Positions 59,477 to 64,000 of a DNA stretch of 64,000 bases are shown one piece after another (the first letter of the stretch is position 1; every line of letters starts with the position of its first letter). Where the stretch lies: contig NZ_CP146242.1 of the NCBI RefSeq assembly GCF_037039395.1, positions 3,173,001-3,237,000 of the forward strand, in the 5' to 3' direction. This stretch comes from Agrobacterium vitis. Its GTDB lineage: Bacteria; Pseudomonadota; Alphaproteobacteria; Rhizobiales; Rhizobiaceae. A model generated the notes under the pieces. The model was not told the DNA's origin and did not search any database. It was given only the letters and a program-made list of their open reading frames with translations. The position numbers and the translations under genes are program-made.

Positions 59477-59641
59477 TTAGATCGCAGCGCGAACCGAGCC
59501 GTTGCGGACGGTGCCGGTGCGAGTTTCGCCGGCCAGAATGTCACGCGAAAGGGAAGAGGCGCCGGTCAGACCGTTGCGGCCAATCTGACGGCCGAGCGGC
59601 ATGGCGCGGGTCGGAGCAGAGGTGCGGATCGGGCTGGTCAT
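59477..59641 (-). CDS. small protein of unknown function upstream of the sRNA (54 aa)
   Basis: 54 residues from ATG 59641, with GAAGAGA ~8 bases upstream. Starts MTSPIRTSAPTRAMPLGRQI and ends TVRNGSVRAAI. It is rich in Arg, Thr, Ser and Gly, has no Cys, no membrane segment, and about 8 Arg, so it is strongly basic. Not recognised, and not DUF1127. Third-position GC is high, as in neighbouring genes. Its stop is 10 bases before the sRNA, suggesting one transcript from which the RNA is cut, or an sRNA promoter inside the ORF. Confidence 0.6.
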   Translation of the reverse strand: MTSPIRTSAPTRAMPLGRQIGRNGLTGASSLSRDILAGETRTGTVRNGSVRAAI

Positions 59642-59911
59642 CGGATGTCTCTTCGGTTTTGTTTAGCATGTTGCGTTGCGGTGCTTCTAATCGGTTTAGC
59701 TGATTTGCGACAGCGTTTTGCTGGCATGGGAGCCATGCGCTCAGCGCATCGATTATGATGCTGTCAGACTCTTTGTGGTCAAAAAACCGTCACAATCTGC
59801 CCCGGGCGGACGGGGCAGGGCGAAAAGCGGGGCAAAGTTGATGGAAAGGGTGTCATTTCGGCGCCGCTGTTATAGGTTGGCAGCAGTTTTTGACAGTGTC
59901 GGACAGGTCTC

Positions 59912-61759
59912 ATGTTCCAAAGTTTTGACGTTACCTCTACTCCTCAATTCGGTCGCGACCGCGTCGCGGCGCTGCGCGACCGGTTTTCGGGGCTGGGTAT
60001 CGATGGTTTTCTGATCCCGCGGGCCGATGAATATCAGGGTGAATACGTGCCCGCTTCAGCCGAACGCTTGTCCTGGCTGACCGGCTTTACCGGCTCGGCG
60101 GGCGAAGTTCTGGTAACGCAGAGCCAGGCCGTGGTCTTTGTCGATGGCCGCTATGTCACGCAGGTGCGCCAGCAGGTGGATCTCGACGTATTCACGCCGG
60201 GCGACCTGATCGATGAGCCTCCGGCCAAGTGGATTCCGGCCCATGCGCCGAAGGGCTTCCGGCTGGGCATCGATCCATGGATGCATACGGTGGCGCAGGT
60301 GTCGCGGCTGGAAAAGGCGCTGAACGAGATCGGTGGCACGCTGGTGCTGGTCGATGAAAATCCGCTCGATGCGGTCTGGACTGACCGTCCTGCCGAGCCG
60401 CTGGGCGCTGTGTCGATCCAGCCGATCTCAGCCGCCGGGGTCGAGGCAGGGGAGAAGGTCGCTAAAATCGCCGATGGTCTCGCAGCAAAAGACGCAGCGG
60501 CGGTGGTGATCACCGATCCATCGTCGGTGGCCTGGATCTTCAATATTCGTGGCCAGGATGTGCCTCACACGCCGCATCCGTTGTCGCGCGCAATCATCCA
60601 CGCCGATGGCAAGGCCGAGCTGTTTCTGGACCGGCGCAAGACGAATCTTGAGGTCGAGACCTATCTCGATGGTCTTGCCACCCGGCTTGATCCGCAGAAT
60701 TTCGTTTTGCAATTGGCAATGCTGGCGCAGACCGGTGCCCGCATTCTGATGGACCCGGATCTCTCGCCAGCGGCACTGGCGCGTCTGGTGTCCAGCCGGG
60801 GCGGCAAGGTGGTGGATGGCGGCGATCCGGCCAAGCTGGGGCGGGCGGTGAAAAACCTCGTTGAGCTGAACGGCTCTGCCGTCGCCCATGTGCAGGACGG
60901 CGTGGCCGTGGTCGAATTCCTCAGCTGGCTCGACCGGCAACCGGCGGGCAGCGCGACGGAGATCAGTGCGACGCGGGCATTGGAAACCATCCGCGCCAAG
61001 GTGGGCGAGCGGATGCAGAACCCGCTGAAGGATGTATCCTTCGATACGATTGCAGGCGCAGGCGAACATGCCGCTATCATGCATTACCGCGTGACGACGG
61101 AAAGCGACCGGCCAATCCGGGCAGGAGAAATGTTCCTGGTCGATTCAGGCGCCCAATATGTCAACGGCACCACGGACATAACCCGCACGCTTGCCGTCGG
61201 CGCAGTGCCGGACGATCAAAAACGCTTTTTTACGCTGGTGTTGAAGGGCATGATCGCCATCAGCACGGCGCGCTTTCCGAAGGGGACGCGCGGCTGCGAT
61301 CTCGATCCGCTGGCGCGCATCAACCTGTGGAAGGCCGGGGCGGATTTCGCTCACGGCACAGGCCACGGCGTCGGCTCGTTTCTGTCGGTGCATGAGGGAC
61401 CGCAACGTATTTCCCGGCTCTCCACCCAGGAATTGCTGCCAGGCATGATTCTCTCCAACGAGCCTGGCTACTATCGGCCGGGCCATTTCGGCATTCGGAT
61501 CGAAAACCTGGTCTATGTGCGTGATCTGGAGCCGGTGAACGGCGGCGACCTGGATATGATGAGCTTCGAGACGCTGACCTTTGCGCCTATCGATCGCTAC
61601 CTGATCGTTGAGGACATGCTGACCCGTGAGGAACTGCGCTGGCTGGACGATTACCATGCCCGCACGCGAGAGCAGCTTTTGCCGCTGGTAGAGGGAGACG
61701 ATGCCCGAAACTGGCTGATCCGGGCAACCGAGCCATTGGCGCGGTCTGCTACTGCATAA
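59912..61759 (+). CDS. pepP: Xaa-Pro aminopeptidase (M24B), PepP-like
   Basis: 615 residues, the long three-domain form like eukaryotic XPNPEP1: two creatinase-like N-terminal domains (~1-310) and the catalytic pita-bread domain. Metal ligands: LVDSGAQYVNGTTDITRT (two Asp), GTGHGVGSFLSVHEGP (His) and MILSNEPGYYRPGHFGIRIE (two Glu). Removes an N-terminal residue before proline. No signal peptide; cytoplasmic. Confidence 0.93.
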   Translation: MFQSFDVTSTPQFGRDRVAALRDRFSGLGIDGFLIPRADEYQGEYVPASAERLSWLTGFTGSAGEVLVTQSQAVVFVDGRYVTQVRQQVDLDVFTPGDLIDEPPAKWIPAHAPKGFRLGIDPWMHTVAQVSRLEKALNEIGGTLVLVDENPLDAVWTDRPAEPLGAVSIQPISAAGVEAGEKVAKIADGLAAKDAAAVVITDPSSVAWIFNIRGQDVPHTPHPLSRAIIHADGKAELFLDRRKTNLEVETYLDGLATRLDPQNFVLQLAMLAQTGARILMDPDLSPAALARLVSSRGGKVVDGGDPAKLGRAVKNLVELNGSAVAHVQDGVAVVEFLSWLDRQPAGSATEISATRALETIRAKVGERMQNPLKDVSFDTIAGAGEHAAIMHYRVTTESDRPIRAGEMFLVDSGAQYVNGTTDITRTLAVGAVPDDQKRFFTLVLKGMIAISTARFPKGTRGCDLDPLARINLWKAGADFAHGTGHGVGSFLSVHEGPQRISRLSTQELLPGMILSNEPGYYRPGHFGIRIENLVYVRDLEPVNGGDLDMMSFETLTFAPIDRYLIVEDMLTREELRWLDDYHARTREQLLPLVEGDDARNWLIRATEPLARSATA

Positions 61760-61760
61760 T

Positions 61761-61786
61761 TCTTTAAACCGAAATCGGTTTAAAGA
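61761..61786. repeat. perfect 12-bp palindromic repeat after pepP
   Basis: TCTTTAAACCGA-AA-TCGGTTTAAAGA, flanked by ATAAT and ATTAT that partly extend it. One bp past the pepP stop. Followed by GTGCGCC-ATAGAG-GGCGCAC at 61828-61847. It has the look of a rhizobial intergenic palindrome and may end the pepP transcript. Confidence 0.7.
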
Positions 61787-61862
61787 GAAGATTATGTAGC
61801 AAATATAAAGAGCTACAGCGAACCTTTGTGCGCCATAGAGGGCGCACGGCGCTTTAGGTAAA

Positions 61863-61892
61863 AAAGCGAGGATGCATAGGCATCTTCGCTTT
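61863..61892 (-). terminator. Rho-independent terminator of the 66-aa gene
   Basis: On the minus strand AAAGCGAAGATGC (61892-61880) pairs with GCATCCTCGCTTT (61875-61863), one mismatch, followed by TTTTT. Confidence 0.8.
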
Positions 61893-61936
61893 GGGCATGT
61901 TCGTTTTGAAAAACGATAGAGGTGGAAGGAGGGTGA

Positions 61937-62137
61937 TTAGCGCCCTCTTTCTTCGCTTTCGCGGATGGCCTCATCCAGCGCCACTTCCAGCAGATAGCTC
62001 AACATCTCGCAACGAGCCGCTTCCGACGCTTTGATCAGCTTTTGCAGGTCCTCGGCAATCTGATGGATGGAATGGGCGTTCGCTGCCGGTTCCTTGCCGC
62101 CGGCAATCAGTTCCAGTCGATGACGTTGATGACCCAT
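61937..62137 (-). CDS. small helical protein of unknown function (66 aa)
   Basis: 66 residues; GAGAGGG lies ~9 bases before ATG 62137. The C-terminal half is one or two amphipathic helices (IAEDLQKLIKASEAARCEM, LSYLLEVALDEAIRESEE). No membrane segment. Its own terminator at 61863-61892 supports expression. Family unknown to me. Confidence 0.65.
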   Translation of the reverse strand: MGHQRHRLELIAGGKEPAANAHSIHQIAEDLQKLIKASEAARCEMLSYLLEVALDEAIRESEERGR

Positions 62138-62370
62138 TTAAAAAACCCTCTCAATGCATTCCGCCTTTTTGCCGCATGGCGCCATCAATTAGATTGCCCT
62201 CACGTGGTTACGAGACGAATCGGCAAGGCAAGCGGTTGCGACGACGGAGTTCTACCATAGGTTATTTATATTAAATATAGCTGAATAAGAGATACTAACT
62301 GTAAAACAAGCCTCGCCCCAGTTTCAGAGGCTTTGGCGAGGTGATTGCCGCAGGGTGAAGCGGATCGCTA

Positions 62371-62679
62371 TCAAGCCATGAACTGGCGGATCAGCACGGC
62401 GGCGCCCCAACCGGTCAACAGCATGGGGATCAGTGAAAAGCGCAGGCCAACGACGAGACCAAGCAACATGGCGAATTTCACCTCCATCCCACCTGCGTAA
62501 AAGGCCGGGGCGACCAGCGTGGTCAGCACGGCGGCAGGAACGGCGTTCAGCGCCGCATCGACCCTGGGTGGCAAGGTCTTGAAACGGCTGATCACCAGAT
62601 AGCCGCCGGCGCGGGTAAGGTAGGTGGCAAGGGCGGCGGCCAGAATGATCGCCACCATAGAGGGGTCTAGATCCATCAT
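62371..62679 (-). CDS. azlD: AzlD family branched-chain amino-acid exporter subunit
   Basis: 102 residues with three to four membrane helices (VAIILAAALATYLTRAGGYL at the start; the TRxxGY motif is typical of AzlD). Small partner of AzlC in the LIV-E exporter. Overlaps azlC by ATGA. Confidence 0.9.
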   Translation of the reverse strand: MMDLDPSMVAIILAAALATYLTRAGGYLVISRFKTLPPRVDAALNAVPAAVLTTLVAPAFYAGGMEVKFAMLLGLVVGLRFSLIPMLLTGWGAAVLIRQFMA

Positions 62680-63389
62680 TGTACCGCCTCCGGTCGATCC
62701 TCAAGGGTGGCGGTCTGCGCCTTCGGCGGCAGCAGGGCTGCGGTAACAATGCCCGCCAGTGCGCCGAGGCTGACATGCCAGGGTGAGCCAACGGCATGCA
62801 TGGCGACAACCGCGGCCACTGCGCTGACGGCCACCACGATCAGGAAGTTGGGGCGCTTGCGAAAGCCAAGTACGCTGCCCATGAAATAGACGGGCAGCAA
62901 CACGTCGAGGCCGATCGCTTTCGGATCACCGATCAGGCTGCTGAACAATGCGCCAATCGCCGAAAATCCGACCCAGGGAAGATAGATGGCCAGCGCAAAG
63001 CCCATATACCAGCCGAAGGAAACGGATTTGCCATTTTCGGAATGTTTGACGGTTTCGGCAAATTGCGGATCGGTCATGAAGAAGAAGGCGACGGCCTTTT
63101 GCATTCCGCTCAGCCGTTGGAAATAAGGGCCAATGGCCGCCGAATAGAGGATATGGCGGAAATTGACGGCAAACACCGAGAGCACGATCAGCCAGGCCGG
63201 AACGTCATTGCCAAACAGATCGATACCGACCAATTGACTGGCGCCTGCAAAAATCGTCGCGCTCATCAGTGTCGCTTCAGCCACCGATTGGCCATGGGCT
63301 GCAGCGACTGCACCAAACAAGGCGGCGAAGGGCAATGTGGAAAGGGTGATGGGAACGCTTTGGCGCGCGCCATCGGTAAAGTCTGACAT
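62676..63389 (-). CDS. azlC: AzlC family branched-chain amino-acid exporter subunit
   Basis: 237 residues. Seven or so membrane helices; family marks PFAALFGAVAAAHG, TIFAGASQLVGIDLF and NFRHILYSAAIGPYF. Forms the exporter with AzlD. A 103-bp repeat element ends 11 bases before its start codon, so its leader is shaped by that element. Confidence 0.92.
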   Translation of the reverse strand: MSDFTDGARQSVPITLSTLPFAALFGAVAAAHGQSVAEATLMSATIFAGASQLVGIDLFGNDVPAWLIVLSVFAVNFRHILYSAAIGPYFQRLSGMQKAVAFFFMTDPQFAETVKHSENGKSVSFGWYMGFALAIYLPWVGFSAIGALFSSLIGDPKAIGLDVLLPVYFMGSVLGFRKRPNFLIVVAVSAVAAVVAMHAVGSPWHVSLGALAGIVTAALLPPKAQTATLEDRPEAVQ

Positions 63390-63714
63390 CGTCTTTTCCT
63401 AGAGCATTTCCAGCAAAGTGCCTAGCGGTTTTGCGTCTGGAAATGTGTTGAAACAAACAGTTAGAGTATTTATGCGTTTCTATGAAACGCGGAAATGCTC
63501 TAACTGGGCATATGTCTTGGTGTGACATGTGTCTTGGGACGGCCTGTCTTTCGGGCCAGCCCTTGTTTTTCCTCCCAAGAATGAGGGGTGGATTAGAACA
63601 TCATTGCGCAACGAGCAAATCAATAGGAGTGATCCTGCGTTGATTTCCATTGATGCGTGCCCATAGTCATGTCCTATTCCAGCCGACCATTCTTGTCGAA
63701 AAGGAACATCGTGA
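63390..63714. other. divergent intergenic region azlC / DUF2164 gene
   Basis: 325 bp: repeat copy B (63400-63502), then 63503-63714 without visible gene. Promoters for both flanking genes must lie here. A GGACGG-CCTGTC region near 63537 is weakly dyadic. Confidence 0.55.
63400..63502. repeat. rhizobial intergenic repeat, copy B, with 12-bp terminal inverted repeats
   Basis: Begins TAGAGCATTTCC (63400-63411) and ends with its exact complement (63491-63502). Inside are the core AGCAAAGTGCCTAGCGGTTTTGC, an internal CTGGAAATG that pairs with the left end, and GCGTTTC-TAT-GAAACGC (63474-63490). Left end identical to copy A at 11507. Looks like a small palindromic mobile-type repeat. Confidence 0.75.
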
Positions 63715-63978
63715 ATGCCGAAGCCCGATGATGTGAAAGCGGATTTTTCAAAAGAAGAACTGGCCCTGCTGGTCTCACGGTTGCAAAAACACCTGGCGAG
63801 CGAACATGAGGTCGAGCTTGGACGGTTCGAGGTCGAAAGTCTGATCGATTTTCTGGCCGGGACGGTTGGTGTGCATTTCTACAACAGAGGCCTTGCCGAC
63901 GCCCAGACCCTGCTGGCCGAGCAGATCGATCGCTTCAATGACGGGATCTATCAATTGGAGCGGACGATGGTGTCTTGA
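63715..63978 (+). CDS. DUF2164 family protein
   Basis: 87 residues; AAGGAAC ~8 bases before ATG 63715. Pattern of DUF2164: LVSRLQKHLASEHEVELGRF, then LIDFLAGTVGVHFYNRGLAD and an acidic-helical end. Cytoplasmic helical protein of unknown role. Complete; the window ends 22 bases later. Confidence 0.82.
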   Translation: MPKPDDVKADFSKEELALLVSRLQKHLASEHEVELGRFEVESLIDFLAGTVGVHFYNRGLADAQTLLAEQIDRFNDGIYQLERTMVS

Positions 63979-64000
63979 GGTTTGCGCCATGGCGGGCGTG

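Overview
The window is core chromosome of an alphaproteobacterium of the family Rhizobiaceae (Agrobacterium / Allorhizobium / Rhizobium group). The evidence is the gene order of the division and cell-wall (dcw) cluster, an FtsZ with a very long proline/alanine-rich linker, a PPi-type phosphofructokinase, the betaine-lipid gene btaA, GC-rich codon use, and intergenic hairpin repeats of the type common in rhizobia. I see no phage, IS element, tRNA or CRISPR array.

Layout. 1-10188: end-truncated btaA with a candidate Pho box, a serine beta-lactamase-like hydrolase, two lytic transglycosylases, a diverged LysE/RhtB-type exporter, pfp, a DjlA-type co-chaperone coupled to an AmiD-type amidase, and a DAO-family flavoprotein. 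10236-10640: RNase P RNA. 10858-34134: the dcw cluster, preceded by a four-repeat MraZ operator: mraZ-rsmH-ftsL-ftsI-murE-murF-mraY-murD-ftsW-murG-murC-murB, then a divergent MFS transporter and a small Pro-rich secreted protein, then ddl-ftsQ-ftsA-ftsZ and lpxC. 34514-41794: bamD, recN, cls-like, an endonuclease/exonuclease/phosphatase protein, ligA. 42041-57063: small secreted proteins (one resembling T6SS immunity protein Tai4), a MarR-GNAT fusion with a perfect operator, a Tat-exported flavin amine oxidase, a DEAD-box helicase with a repeat tail, GNAT, two chemoreceptors, cheW, an alpha/beta hydrolase, a DnaQ-like exonuclease and creA. 57408-64000: SCO1/SenC with a Cys-rich mini-ORF in front, prmA, a structured small RNA behind a 54-aa ORF, pepP, a 66-aa protein, azlC-azlD and a DUF2164 protein.

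The dcw genes make lipid II precursors (MurC-F, MraY, MurG, Ddl, MurB) and build the divisome (FtsZ, A, Q, L, I, W). The flanking LpxC, BamD, lytic transglycosylases and amidase serve the rest of the envelope. Three genes (ftsI, murG and a GNAT) each carry a one-base insertion. As ftsI and murG are essential, sequence error is the simplest explanation.

The most interesting unexplained signal is at 59293-59467 on the minus strand: five stacked hairpins, an anti-Shine-Dalgarno CUCCUCCC in an apical loop and a Rho-independent terminator, directly downstream of an unrecognised 54-aa ORF.
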